Shown piece by piece: positions 11,017-23,300 of a DNA stretch of 64,000 nucleotides. Numbering within the stretch: the first letter of the stretch is position 1; each line of letters begins with the position of its first letter. This DNA comes from Atopsyche davidsoni (Eukaryota; Arthropoda; Insecta; Trichoptera; Hydrobiosidae): the NCBI GenBank assembly GCA_022113835.1, contig JAILWY010000003.1, forward strand, positions 11,989,501 through 12,053,500. The letters run 5' to 3'. Under the pieces are notes generated by a model. That model searched no databases, was not told where the DNA came from, and saw nothing but the letters and a program-made list of their open reading frames with translations. Made by a program: the position numbers and the translations under genes.

Positions 11017-13096
11017 ATGGCATTTGATAATTACTATCGACCTCCAACTTTTATGTACCAGCGTCCACCACCTCCATACCCTGCTCCACCTTTACACCAA
11101 ATCGAGAACCCTAGCAATGAAGTCAATATTAAACTACTTGATAAAGAATTTGTTAAAAATTGGATGTCTTCAAAAAATATTGGAAATCGTAAGTCCAGTG
11201 TTTTGAAACCAAATACACCAAAAATTTTTCAATTCAGGAAGTCAATAGAAGTCATTTTACATAAATGCGAATTATTGGAAGAAGAGGGAAAATTCTTAAG
11301 GCAAGATATATTGTCCATTACCCCAAATGAATGGAGCGAACGCTTGACAGCCGTAAATCAGTTGAGAACTGAAATTGCTAATGAAAACGATAAATGGAAA
11401 AATGTTGGTGATATTGATATCCTCAAAAAGAAACTTTCTCAAAGACTAAATAAACGTTCCAGAATGAAACGTAGAAGTAAAGACCGCAAAGATAAGAAAT
11501 TACTTCAGCAGAAGTTAGCAGCCTCTAAAAGCAAAGAACTAGAGGACTGGTTGATAAAAACTAAAAATGCCCTTCAACAAAAACAAACGGTAAAGAATTT
11601 TTAGATTAGCTTCAATGTATCTCTAAATCAATGGTGTTTTAACTGATGATCATAAGCTACCAGTAGCATGCTGTCGTTTATTCAGTAGCTTACATAAGAA
11701 ATACAATCTATTTGTTAAGGATCAAAGTTTACTAACAAGCCTTCTTTTGTGCTTATCGTATAATTTAACAACATTGTTTGCTATTGAATAGTCATCTAGA
11801 TTTCATATTTATGAATTGTATTTGTTAGTGCATTATTTTTCATATCATATACTAAATTTATAACTCTTACCGATTGTAAAGCTTTTTTATGAAATGAAGT
11901 TTTTATTTCCATATCAGTTCGAAAATGATTAGCTTTTTATATTAGTAATTACTAAATAGTAAGCGGAGATGAAAATAACCCCTTAACTGAGACTACAAGA
12001 ATATTGAAAATGTCATTAAATACCTTCTTTTTCTGAGGTTCTTATTTATTGAGACATGTATGGAACATATTGATGATTGTAATTTTTAAGTGTTTTTCAT
12101 TATTTCAGCTTGAAGAAATTGAATATGAGTCAGAAATTGTACTGCGAGATGTTATGAAACGTAAAGTAGAAGCGCGTCGCAGCTTATCATTGCTCGAAGC
12201 CCTGTGCAAGCTGAGAACAGCTAAGGAAAAGGCTGTCCTGGGCTGTGGACAAAAATTTGATTTGGACGAGGCAGCCGTTTTTTCCAAGAATATTGGTAAT
12301 ATTTTAATCTTATCATTTTTATTTGATAAAGCAACCCACAAACTGGGTACCTATTTAAAGTTTAAAATACTCCTCATAAGTTTATTACAAATTGAGTCAT
12401 TAATCTGTCTCAGGAATCATTTCATCAATTGATATAATGTTTGTTTGTTTTTTTTAGGGAAATTAAAAGATTTGTGGAATCTAGCGTTAGAAAAGTACGC
12501 AGCTGAAGAAAAACGACTTGGAGAAGAATTGAAAAGAAATGAGAATAATCTGAATGAAGATTCACAAAAAGATAAGATACCTGAGAAAGAAGATGACTGT
12601 GCCATAGCAATGTGGAAAGATGCTTTGTTTGGCTGCGAGGACTTGATGCCTCAAAGAGATTTCAATGGTGACATTCATGCTTTTATTTCGATAAGGTATA
12701 ATAATATATTCTTATTTTCAATACTTTATAAATCATAGCATCGTCACCAAAAATGGGACACTTCTGAATCATAAAAGAAATTAATTTGTGGTTTTCAGTT
12801 GTTGATACATTTTTTAAAAAATATTGATGAATGAAAGGTATTTTTTATACTTCACACGAGTAAAAATATTTTTTACTATATATTGTTACATTTCTTTTTA
12901 TTTTTTTCGTTCTTTCATGTTTTCATATGAAGAAAAAAATAGAAAGTCCTAATTTGTCTTTTGGTTATGCTTTAGGGTGCAGTGGGATCAATATGTAAGT
13001 CGGGGAGAAGGAAGTTCTACAATTCCAGTTGGTTGGGTGTTTCCACCTAAAACACCAAACATTCTCTGGGAAAAATACTTGATGCAAGAATCTTAA
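11017..13096 (+). CDS. PDCD7: PDCD7 / U11-U12 snRNP 59K protein
   Basis: Four exons, 11017-11589, 12109-12295, 12458-12695 and 12976-13096, join in frame to 372 residues. The N-terminus is Pro/Tyr rich (MAFDNYYRPPTFMYQRPPPP). A basic coiled coil follows (KKLSQRLNKRSRMKRRSKDRKDKK), then the conserved domain (IEYESEIVLRDVMKRKVEAR, SLLEALCKLRTAKEKA). The C-terminus is RVQWDQYVSRGEGSSTIPVG then VGWVFPPKTPNILWEKYL, the hallmark of PDCD7. This protein is a subunit of the U11/U12 di-snRNP and bridges U11 and U12 factors in the minor spliceosome. The reading frame is open upstream of the chosen ATG, so a slightly longer N-terminus is possible. Its presence suggests that U12-type introns are retained in this species. 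Confidence 0.92.
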
Positions 13097-13811
13097 AAAT
13101 GGTCTCTAAAAAGTATTTTCTAAAATTGTCATCTTATTTTTAACATTAGTTTTAAATATTAAAACCACACTACTTTTGTAACAAGAAATTAATATTAGTT
13201 ATGTAAATAGTTTTATTTTATCAATACTTTTGAAGCCTGTAAGGTGTTATTTTAAAAGACTATTAAATGAATACAAATATAATAGAATATTCATATTAAT
13301 TGTGCCTTTATATAATACTTATAAATATTTTCTTCCAACTGTCTTATAAAATTGTAATTTATGTTCTCAGGACATTTACAAATTTTAAATGGTAAATTGA
13401 AAATCTAATTTTGTAAACTGTATAGCATTGTCCTAACAACTCTTCTCACAATACTTTTGGTTAAGCAATATTGAAGTAAAAATTATTCCAGCTCATACTA
13501 CTATGATTTAACAGCTTTGTATCGATTTTTAATAAATAAAATAATATTTTTAATTTTACTGTGAAAAGGACAAAATAAAGAATTAACTAATAATTTTTTT
13601 TATTTTAATTATATTGTACTTTCATATAAATAACAAATTGGTTGTGTACTTATAGTACTGCACTTAAAACATTCAACTTTGTAATTATTTAGATATACAG
13701 AAATAGAGATCATTTTATAAAAAGTATATAAAATTATCTTAGTCACAATTCAAGGTTTTTGAAACATGGCTCAGTTGTGATAAAAATCTTTATGGACTAA
13801 ACAAAGAGTCA
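13097..13811. other. Convergent intergenic region between PDCD7 and CIAO2B
   Basis: AT-rich 3' flanking DNA of the two converging genes. No other gene or repeat was recognised. Confidence 0.5.
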
Positions 13812-14279
13812 TCAAACAGAGCAGATGCACTGGTTAATGATTTCAATGAGGTTGTTGTTCTCCAGAGCTGCTGCTACTCTCTCTTTGTCGGCAAGCTGCT
13901 TATTTACAGCAAACTCCGAAGCGTGAGTGCCAGGACTGACTTCTACAGTGACCTTGAATCGAGCTGGCAGAGCTCGCAGCAAGAGAACACGCACAGACAA
14001 ACCTATAAGCGTCGCCATACTGCAGTGAGGAATCGTCGGTGTAAACCTAACCACGACATTGTTTGATTCATTATCCACTTCAATATTCTTTTGCTCTATC
14101 ACGTGAAGCTCTTCTAGAGTCAACGGGTGCTCAGGGTCGTTTATATTTCGTATCAGATCAAATATTTCTCTCTCATCAAATAAATCAAGAACATCTTCGT
14201 TATATTCAGAGTGTGTAATTTCTCGATCATTTCCCTTTTCGAATATTTCGGGATTTATATTATCTGCTACTTTATCCAT
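13812..14279 (-). CDS. galla-2: CIAO2B/galla-2, MIP18-family cytosolic Fe-S assembly factor
   Basis: An intronless frame of 155 residues. The block [20 protein letters not shown], the cysteine loop [16 protein letters not shown], the [20 protein letters not shown] stretch and the C-terminal [14 protein letters not shown] match human CIAO2B (FAM96B/MIP18) better than the CIAO2A paralogue. The protein works with CIAO1 and MMS19 in the cytosolic iron-sulfur targeting complex, which delivers clusters to DNA polymerases, helicases and other apoproteins. The conserved reactive Cys in PHCS is present. The N-terminal 35 residues are divergent. It is head-to-head with the CALML4-like gene. Confidence 0.95.
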   Translation of the reverse strand: MDKVADNINPEIFEKGNDREITHSEYNEDVLDLFDEREIFDLIRNINDPEHPLTLEELHVIEQKNIEVDNESNNVVVRFTPTIPHCSMATLIGLSVRVLLLRALPARFKVTVEVSPGTHASEFAVNKQLADKERVAAALENNNLIEIINQCICSV

Positions 14280-14620
14280 ATTGGTAGGCCTAGTCTATTA
14301 TACTGTATTCATATTTTAAAATGACAGTAAGTTTTTCTCTGTCACTAACTTGTTTTCGTTAAACAGAAGCAGTACCAGATACGCACTCGCGAAAACGCAT
14401 TTGCAAAATGTCAAAAAAGTGACAAATATTAATAGACAATCAATGAAAGACCATAATGCATAAAATGTAATGATACCATAGACTCAATAACTGTATTGTT
14501 ATCTAGAAACGAGATAACTGTCAACTGTGTTCTGTGCTGTCAACAACCTGTCACGATCCACACGATCATAAAGTTCTTCAAAACTAGACGAGTCAAAGTA
14601 TATATTGAATTCAGCGTGAA
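14280..14620. promoter_or_regulatory. Shared promoter region of CIAO2B (-) and CALML4-like gene (+)
   Basis: 341 bp separate the two divergent start codons, implying a bidirectional promoter. No specific motif was assigned. Confidence 0.5.
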
Positions 14621-15623
14621 ATGGTTAGTATTGTTGAAATGAAATTCGTTTTTATGTCAAGGTTTTAATGATTTGTATTTTAAAGTACTTAGTATTTCAG
14701 TCTCACGCATCCCATGCATGCTTAGCAAACTGTCTATTCAACACTTTTATCTATTTTTAGGCACGGTATTTCAAAGAGCAGGATATCGATGGTGAGTGTA
14801 TACAACGATCTTGATTGGAATTTTTTATTGTCAACAAGTAGATATACATTTACATGCAAATATATTTTGGTATTTCAGAGTTTAGGGAGTGCTTCTACTT
14901 GTTTGCACGCTCGGGGCAAATTCGCTCTCTAGATGAGCTAACGGTGGTGATGCGCTCTTTGGGCTTGTCTCCGACTATTGCAGAATTGACAGGCTACCTT
15001 AAGGGTAAACAAGGTCGTATGAGCTTTGCTGACTTCCTGGAAGTCATGCATGTTCACTCACGTGCTGAAAATCTACCAAAAGAGGCAAGTAACAAAAAAT
15101 ATGTTTATAATTTGTGTCTGATTTGTTCTTACAAATATTCTGATGACATGCTATGTTGATAGGTGGTGGATGCATTCCGAGCCGGAGATCCTACGGGCCG
15201 TGGTGCTATATTAGCACTACAACTGCGGAACCTTCTGCAAAACTGGGGTGAAGGTCTTTCATCACGAGAGGTAAACTATATATTTTTCATTATTAGTCTC
15301 ACTATAAATGCTAGCTTTTTAGTAGTAAAATTTATAAACAAATACATCTTAAGCCCTGGATTAATATTAATTATTTTGATAGTACCACAATAGAAAAATG
15401 GTAATGTTCAAAATCAAATTATTAATCATATCTCTGAAATACATAATCTCAAGATGTTTCATGTGATAAATATCAACGGTCCCACTTACATATGAATAAA
15501 GCCCAAATTGTATATTTACAGGTGGATAATATATTTAGAGAAGCAAATGTTTCCAACAATGGGCTTGTTCGGTATGAAGACTTTGTGAAGATTGCCTGTG
15601 CGCCTGTACCAGATTATTACTAA
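14621..15623 (+). CDS. CALML4: CALML4-like EF-hand protein
   Basis: Five exons, 14621-14623 (ATG only), 14761-14791, 14879-15084, 15163-15270 and 15522-15623, give 149 residues. The start MARYFKEQDIDEFRECFYLF, the middle FADFLEVMHVHSRAE, the block SSREVDNIFREANVSNNGLV and the end PVPDYY follow calmodulin-like protein 4 closely. The EF-hand loops lack the usual Asp/Asn calcium ligands (for example ARSGQIRSLDEL), so it is probably a non-calcium-binding light chain. Vertebrate CALML4 is a myosin VII light chain of the brush-border intermicrovillar adhesion complex. The third intron starts with GC (15085-15086) instead of GT; the next in-frame GT donor would shift the frame. The first coding exon holds only the start codon. 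Confidence 0.85.
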
Positions 15624-16202
15624 AACTTATTGGATATTCCCAATTAACCAAACATTCCTCTGTGACTTGAATCCATCCTTATTGTAATTAACTCTTGATA
15701 ATTGAGATACTTAAACAATTAACTTATTCAAAGTATTATATATTTTTGCTAATATTTAAAATTGAATTTTAAAAGTGTACAGTTCAATATATAGAACCAT
15801 GCTATTTTTGGTAAAATTTGTTTTTTAATTCTCATTTTTTCAATACTTACAATTAGAAATTAAAAACCAAATGGACATCAGCATTTTCCCCTCTTAATAA
15901 TAGAAAAGAAGTCGTTTACAACACACCACTCTGAAAACCAATTGAAAGGTATTGGAGAGCCGGGTTACTGCTCAGGAGGAGCATAAACCCAGCAACTATA
16001 ATCTAAGATCTCCATATTTGTTGTGATGAAGTTTACAATTTATCTCTGTTTAACACAAACAGAGAAATATTTATTTTTCTGCTTATCTTCTAATAATATC
16101 AGAAGCCGTTGGATCTATGAACAACGTAATTTGTGGGGTTTACTTTAACCGAAAGAGCCCCTATTAGGCATATAAACCCTGGATCATTCCTTGAGAAAAA
16201 TA

Positions 16203-16238
<36 letters not shown>

Positions 16239-16470
16239 CTGGTTGCGTAGAGCAGCAAGTGAAAGATTGTGCAAAAGAATTCTTAAAATACACCTTAAGG
16301 TTTGCAAGTCCTGAGCTCTACTTATTTAAAATCACTGATCTATGGGTGTCATCATGGATTCAACTTCGGTCAGAGATTTCCATGGCAGCTAAGCGTTGCG
16401 TGTGCAATACCCATACCATCTTTAATTACTATCTCTGGCGATCTCATCTCCTCTGTGATGTCCGTCTATG
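15624..16470. other. Intergenic DNA with a TA microsatellite
   Basis: AT-rich 3' flank of the CALML4-like gene. A (TA)n microsatellite lies at about 16205-16233. No gene was recognised. Confidence 0.6.
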
Positions 16471-16471
16471 C

Positions 16472-17110
16472 CAGGGGTCCCCAACCTTTTTGCACCTAAG
16501 AACACATTCTAGAATGCCGGTCGGGCGGAGGGAACCATTTAATACAAATAATTCACAAAAAATATTCAATTGAAAAAATATAAAAATTATTGTAAGTATA
16601 TATTTTTATGTGAAATAAATAATAAGTAGTAAATAATAGCATAAAAATTCTGGTAATTGGGTCGAATTTGGGGCAAATATGCAACGAATAATTATTTTTA
16701 AGAGCAGCTTTAAAATCTACATCTAAAGCTAAAAATTGCAAACAACAGATTAGAATACGAAAAATATCAGTTAGGCTCTGGTCTAAGTTTATTAAGATTT
16801 TAATGTACCAACAACATTTAATTTCAATTTATATAATATTTATTGGTTGATTTTTAAAAAAATTGACCAATCTGAATTGCCCAAAAAATAGAAATATCAA
16901 AAACAATGTGATCGTTGGCATTGAATTTAATTGACCATTGCTTCGTAATTAGGAAAGTATGATGATATTCCTGCTCGTAAGCAATCATCAAGGTGTTCAT
17001 CTGTAAGTCGAGATCTGTACTTTGATTTGATGATATTTATTGTTGAAAACAATGATTAACACAAGTATGTAGAACCGAAATACGATTTAATTTTGTATGC
17101 TTCACTTTTC
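16472..17110 (-). mobile_element. Decayed hAT transposon, C-terminal transposase relic and one terminus
   Basis: The right end of the relic (lowest coordinate) is CAGGGGTCCCCAACCTTTTT at 16472, a typical hAT terminal inverted repeat. About 450 bp inward, on the minus strand (about 17050-16930), the translation STINIIKSKYRSRLTDEHL followed by DDCLRAGISSYFPNYE and a stop matches the hAT dimerisation region at the C-terminus of hAT transposases. Upstream of this the frame is broken by stops and shifts. The opposite terminus was not found. It is a dead copy. Confidence 0.75.
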
Positions 17111-17247
17111 AAGAATGGAAATTTGTTTATGTCGACTATATTCTAGAAGTCCTTATCTGATACATTGGATTTAATAATTTTTATTTTGAAAATTATAACG
17201 ATATACTTATTTTCGATTATATTTAGCTGTTTAATTATCATCCTATT

Positions 17248-17550
17248 GCAAAAATATCAGGTAGACTTTCACATAGCTTTCACCTCACTTGTACTACCGT
17301 AAACATATCAGATAGACTTTCACTTAGCTTTCATCTGACTTGTACCAACGCAAAAACATCAGATAGACTTTCAGATTGCTTTCACCTCACTTTTATCAAC
17401 GCAAAAATATCAGAGACACTTTCACCTCACTTGTACCAACGCAAAAACATCAAAGACACTTTCACATAGCTTTCACCTCACTTGTACCAACTCAAACATC
17501 AAATAGATTTTCACATTGCTTTCACCTCATTTGTACTATTGCAAAAATAT
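17248..17550. repeat. Minisatellite, ~51-bp unit, six copies
   Basis: Six imperfect direct copies of a unit reading roughly GCAAAAACATCAGATAGACT, then TTCACATAGCTTTCACCTCA, then CTTGTACCAAC. Copy 4 has an internal deletion of about 11 bp. The copies are adjacent with no unique spacers, so this is not a CRISPR-type array. It lies between the hAT relic and RLP24. Confidence 0.9.
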
Positions 17551-18023
17551 TTGGCGTAGATAATGTGTACTCTAGCGTCAACGTTACCAGCATATAAAAA
17601 TATAGTAAGTACTAGTGTATTAAATATGTTTGAGAGAGTACTTGGTGGGATTCCATTTTAATACATATTTAAAATAAAATTATTTTGTGATTTTTCCATA
17701 TGTTTAATTTTATTGGTGACCGGTTTCGCCAGTCTTTTAAACTGAGTGTTGAGTGAGTGAAAGACTGGTGAAATTGGTCTTCAAAGAAATTAAAGTCGTA
17801 GAAAATTTAAAGTATTGATATGAATTTACTTAAAATTAAAAAAATTTCTTCCCTCTTCAAAAAACATTTTAAGCCTAAAATGTTTTTAAAATTATAGGAT
17901 TTATTAAATAAGTGAAGCTTACTATATATTCTTATAAAGTAGTTATACTAAATATTGTTATTCCCATGGCAACATTATCTGTCACTTTGTTAGTCGCCTT
18001 GCTCGTACTCTACACGTGCTAAG
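17551..18023. other. Upstream region of RLP24
   Basis: AT-rich. Short related segments around GACCGGTTTCGCCAGTCTTT (17718) and AGACTGGTGAAATTGGTC (17763) form a loose inverted repeat. The promoter and 5' UTR of RLP24 must lie at its right end. No gene seen. Confidence 0.4.
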
Positions 18024-19335
18024 ATGCGTATTGAAACGTGCTATTTTTGTTCGTCCAGGTTATACCCTGGACATGGAATCCAGTTTGTCAGAAATGACTG
18101 CAAAGTAAGTTTTATTAATATGCTACAAAAATATCTTGATACGCTATCATATAACCGACTCCAGAGTCAAAATGATTCTGCCCATCAAAACGTTTATTAT
18201 ATTAATAGTTTTGTTATTGTTTTAGTTAATTATGTATAACGTTAGTTTTTATATTGAATGTCAACATTCTCTTATTAAACGCGATTTTGCATAAATATAT
18301 CAACACTATGTACATTATCAAACCATTGTTTTGATTTTTAAAAATGACACAAAAATAGTGTGGTACATAACTATCATGGTATTTCATCATCAGCAGCAAT
18401 ACTTAAATACAACACTCGAGCAAATATTCAAATCTGGACAGTTAAAAAATGTTAAATTTGACTGCAATGAAAATATTAAACATCAATACGAATAATAAAC
18501 AATTAAAAACAACTTTTCATGATATAGATGTGTAGTGTTTCATCAATTTGTTTGCAATGATTTTGAATCAATTCATCTCTATAAATGGTAGAAACGCAAG
18601 TTGACAAATCAGAAAAATTTTTTTTTTTTAATATTTAATTACTTTTTAAAATTGACTTTTAAAGTGATCCTTACATGATCGTTAATTATTTTTAGATCTT
18701 CAGATTCTGCCGATCAAAATGTCACGCAGCATTTAAGAAGAAGAAAAATCCTCGCAAAACTCGTTGGACTAAAGCTTACCGCAAGACAGCTGGTAAAGAG
18801 CTGTCCATTGACCCAGCATTTGAATTTGAAAAGCGTCGTCATGTACCCGTGAAATACAGTCGCGAGCTCTGGGAGAGGACTGTGGAGGCAATGAAGAAAG
18901 TGGAAAGCATTCGCCAGCGTCGAGCCAACGCTCACATCATGCAGCGTCTGCGTAAGGGTACACAGAATGAAATGGAACGCGATGTTAAAGAAGTCCAGAG
19001 AAATATCTCTCTCATCAGGTATGCTATAATTTTTATTTATTCTACCAACCGTACCAAATATTTTGTTGCGCTGTATAAAGAAGTTAAAGCTGAAAAGTTA
19101 CGAGCTAATTTATGTGGTTATTAATCTACTGGAAACGGCTTATATTGAAATGTTTTTTATTTATAGATCACCGGCTGCTGGTCTGAAACAACGACAAGCA
19201 CTTGAAAACGCAGAAATGGAAGTTGAACCCAATATGATTGAAGTTATCGATTCCAAGGGCCGACGTAGCATGGTGGAAGCACCCATTGAAGAGACCTCAA
19301 TCATGGAAGATGAAGCTACGATGATTGAAGTCTGA
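18024..19335 (+). CDS. RSL24D1: RLP24/RSL24D1 ribosome biogenesis protein
   Basis: Three exons, 18024-18104, 18696-19018 and 19167-19335, give 190 residues. It begins [20 protein letters not shown] and has the L24e zinc ribbon cysteines C6, C9, C32 and C36. [17 protein letters not shown] and the [20 protein letters not shown] block identify RLP24 rather than ribosomal protein eL24. RLP24 holds the eL24 site on pre-60S particles until the AAA ATPase Drg1/AFG2 exchanges it in the cytoplasm. The C-terminal tail is acidic ([14 protein letters not shown]), as is common in the family. Start and length agree with the family. Confidence 0.95.
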
Positions 19336-20307
19336 AGTTTCACAAAACGAAACACAGAATTCACTTAATTTCTACCAAGACTTATTTAAAAGAAAGATAT
19401 TAATTATGTTGCTCAAATAATTTGAAACAAACATTAAAAAAACATATGATATTGAGAATTAATTTTGTTTCATAATGAACCGATTATTGTAGGAACTGGA
19501 TTGTAAATTTCATTCTTTATACGGTTATTTTTAAAAAATTTAAGATGCATCTCCATGAAACCTCCAATAGTATACTTCTCACATGGAATTGCAAATTTTT
19601 GAAGCCAATGTTAGTAATATAGTTGCTTTGCCATGCTGTGTCATCGTACCTTTTTGACATGTCATCTCCATCAGGGAATGAAGCATAAAGTAAACCTGTA
19701 AATAAACCCTTTTAATTTTATTTATAAAAATTATAAACCTAAACCTACTGGAGATTTTGACTAAAAAACCATTAAATTGGCATACCTTAGATGGCATGAC
19801 TGACATTGATGACAAATGGAAACTTTCATAAAGTACAATTTTTTTTTGAAGTTTGGTAAAAATTATACTTTGGCATTATCCTTTGAAGATATTATTTAGT
19901 TAAAAAGCTTTTGAATACAATTTTGGTCTTGAAATGTAAATAGCCATATTGTTTTCAGTTTAATAAGTAAGTGTATACATGAGAAAATTATATAGTTTTT
20001 CACAAATCCTGTAACATGTATGCTACATTTGTGCAGATATTAATTTACGATCCTGTCTCTTGAATGTTTGGAAAATCTAAGCTAAAATTGGAGCTAACAT
20101 AAAAATACACGTTTCAAGTTTAATGTGTTGTTTTATTTTATGACACAGGTATTGATCCACATATTAGGTAATGATCACACGAGCGAGTCATTGAGGATTT
20201 TAGAGTTAATCCACTTAGCGGGGTTGTTGTCTTTATACTCTTAGGAATTATAAAACTTCAGTCTCGGTTGCACCACCTGATCGTGAACACTATTTACTGT
20301 TACCAAC
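19336..20307. other. Intergenic region between RLP24 and the GMC oxidoreductase
   Basis: AT-rich. It contains the 3' UTR of RLP24 and the promoter of the next gene. No further gene or repeat was recognised. Confidence 0.5.
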
Positions 20308-23300
20308 ATGAAGAAATATCTGATCATCTGCGTGATTGTGGCTTTGACTGCATTGATTTGGCAATACTTTAGAGCATCACCAGTGAGTTTGGTATCTTCT
20401 GCTGCGTTGCAGTATGATTTTATTATAGGTAGGATACTTTTATTAACAATTCAATCTGTAAGTTAGGGGTTTTTTTTATCACGTGTGTCAAAGAAGCGAG
20501 CTCTAGAAAAGCAACTTGACTGCTAGGTTGGGTTTAAAAAGTTAGGAGTTGGAAATGGTTTGATGGATCTTAGAACTACATGTTACTAATGATGTATTTT
20601 ATTCAATCTGTTGTTTTCCTCCAAAAAAGGAACATTGACGTGTTTGTTAGAAAAATAATTATTGAACACTGGGCACTGAATAGTTGGAGGTGGTACTGCT
20701 GGCACTGTGCTGGCTACGAGAATGTCGGAGAAGCGTTCCGTGCGGGTGCTGCTGCTGGAAGCTGGAGAACATTTTGGGCGTCTGGCTCTTGTACCCGCCG
20801 CACCTACTCTGTTGCAGAGGGGTTCTTATGACTGGTCTTATTCCACAGAGCCTCAAAAATATTCTTCCTTTGGACTTGACAGCCAGGTATAAAAGTCTAG
20901 TAGTTAATTGTAGAGATATTTATTAGTAGCACAAAGCATTTTCAAGACCTTTGATTTTATCACATAGAATTAATTTCTTTAAAAAGAAAAATAAATGCTT
21001 TTGTAAGATGAACGAGCTCAGTGTTCAGTGAAATGGTCACCAATCTCATCTGAGGATAGGCACTCGAAGAAAAGGAAGTAATAGAATTACACATGTTACT
21101 TTATGTAATAATTTTAGAGACAATATCTGCCTAGAGGAAAAGGCCTTGGTGGTTCTGGATATATAAATTATATGCTCCATGGAGTGGGACTGCCCAGTGA
21201 TTTTGAGAAGTGGGTTCAGATGGGGGCACACGGATGGAACTATTCTGAACTAGAACCGTACCTTGCAAGAACGTTTGTTCATGTTGACTGTAACCAGGAC
21301 TTATTGAACAAAACTGCAAATATGCAATGCTGTGATAGAAATTCTCCTAGTTTTAAAAAATGCATAAAACAGGTAACGATTTGTCAAAGATAAATAACAC
21401 AATATATAAATGCTTGATTTCTCAATTGAACAACCAAGAAGGCAGTAATGTCTTATTGCTTGTACAGACTGTTGATCGTTCAGTTTATTTCTTAATATTT
21501 ATGAATTATTCTGATTTGTTATAATAGAAAAAAACTCCTATAATATTGCTGTCAAATGTTGATGAAAGCCTTAAAGATATTTCTCAAGCATTTATAAAAT
21601 CATCCCAAGAATTAAGAGAAGACACCACCCCCATAAGAGCTCAAACATTTATGAGTACAATTTACAACGGTAAACGAGAGTCTTCTTATAAAGCGTACCT
21701 GGAACCATCTCTAAACAAGGCAAACCTTAATGTTTTAACAAATGCATTGGTAACAAAGGTAATTTACTTGCTATTATATTAATTTTCAGTAATTACAAAA
21801 TGTGCCAGAACCTCCTGGGCAAATAAGGATTTTTTATTCCTGTTATTCATTTGCTATATATATATTTGAATTGATTTTTTTGTAGATAAATTTTCATGAT
21901 AAATATGCTAAATCAGTTGATGTGGTAACACAAGATGGGAAGGTTTATCAGATAGCAGCTAAGAAAGAAATTATATTATCTGCCGGATCCATAAATACAC
22001 CGCAGTTGCTTATGCTTTCTGGGATTGGATCCAAATCTGAGCTCGACAGGCATAAGTTACCCATAGTAAGTATCTCTGAAGGAGTTGGAAAAAATCTACA
22101 CGATCACCTGAATATGCCCCTCTACGTCAGCATTGAAGAGCCTATAAGTGTTACACTCAACAAGATATATCGCATATCTTCTATATACAATTATCTATGG
22201 AACGGAAAAGGTAAATACTACTCTTAACTTAGTCACGTTTTAAAATAAATAATTATAATAAAATTTGCTTGGTTACACTACTCACTTTGAGTTTATGCTC
22301 AGATATAAAAATAATTGGTCGCTAGGTATTATTTTAATTTGTAAATGTGCCCCCTATAGTAAGTTTAGAAATGTGATATCAAGATTCCAAAATGAGCTGA
22401 GCTTGTATGGCTTACAATATAAGCTAAACAATACATCAAGGTAGTTTCGGGCCAAATTGACATTGAAAATATTCATAACTAGAGCAGACAAATGGATTAT
22501 AATGTGAGTGATATTTAGAGACACAATGTGCTGATTCATTTCCAGTGATTTCAGTTGGGTCCGTGTTTAATGTCTTGGGGTTATTATAAATCTTCCTTGT
22601 TTTGGTAGGATACTTATCATCTCCTGGAGTTGTTGCACTTGGCCGAGGGCCCAATCATGAGGCGATAGTTCTTTTTGCAATGGGTTCTGCAGACGAGACT
22701 TTACTGAGAGAAATAGCTAATTATAGAAGTGAGGTAAAAATATACTAAACCATGAGTGATAATAAAGATAAGAAATAATTGCATAACTTTCCTTACCACT
22801 AAAAATAAAAAAAAAAAAATTCAATAAAGCATGCTTTAAAGACATTTAGGGCACTCTTCCCATTTTATGAGGATACTGGCAAAGAAGGTTTCATTCTGTT
22901 AGCGACCTGTCTGCAGCCTTCCAGTAGAGGATATGTGAAATTGAAAAGTCGCAACCCAACTACTCCACCACTGATTAACCCTAAATACTTATCCGACAGA
23001 GGAGACGTACAATGCACTCTTAGAGGTAAATACTTTATAAGCAATCAAAAGACAATCCACACTTAGAAAAAAATACATTACGTTTTTTTTACATATTAGA
23101 GTAACAAATTATTAAAATGTAATTATTGACCAATACTCAATATTTTAGCTTCATTAAATTTCTATGTATATTTCCAGCTGCCCGATTAGCAATCAAGTTA
23201 ATAGAAACAGCAACATTTCAAGAACTCGGAGCAGTCATTCACTGGCCTAGATTGAAGGAATGCCAGCAGCTATGGACTGACGATCAAATTACGGATGCGT

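Noticed and set aside
17248..17550. CRISPR-like repeat array
   Set aside because: Units are contiguous with no unique spacers, and the host is eukaryotic; it is a minisatellite.
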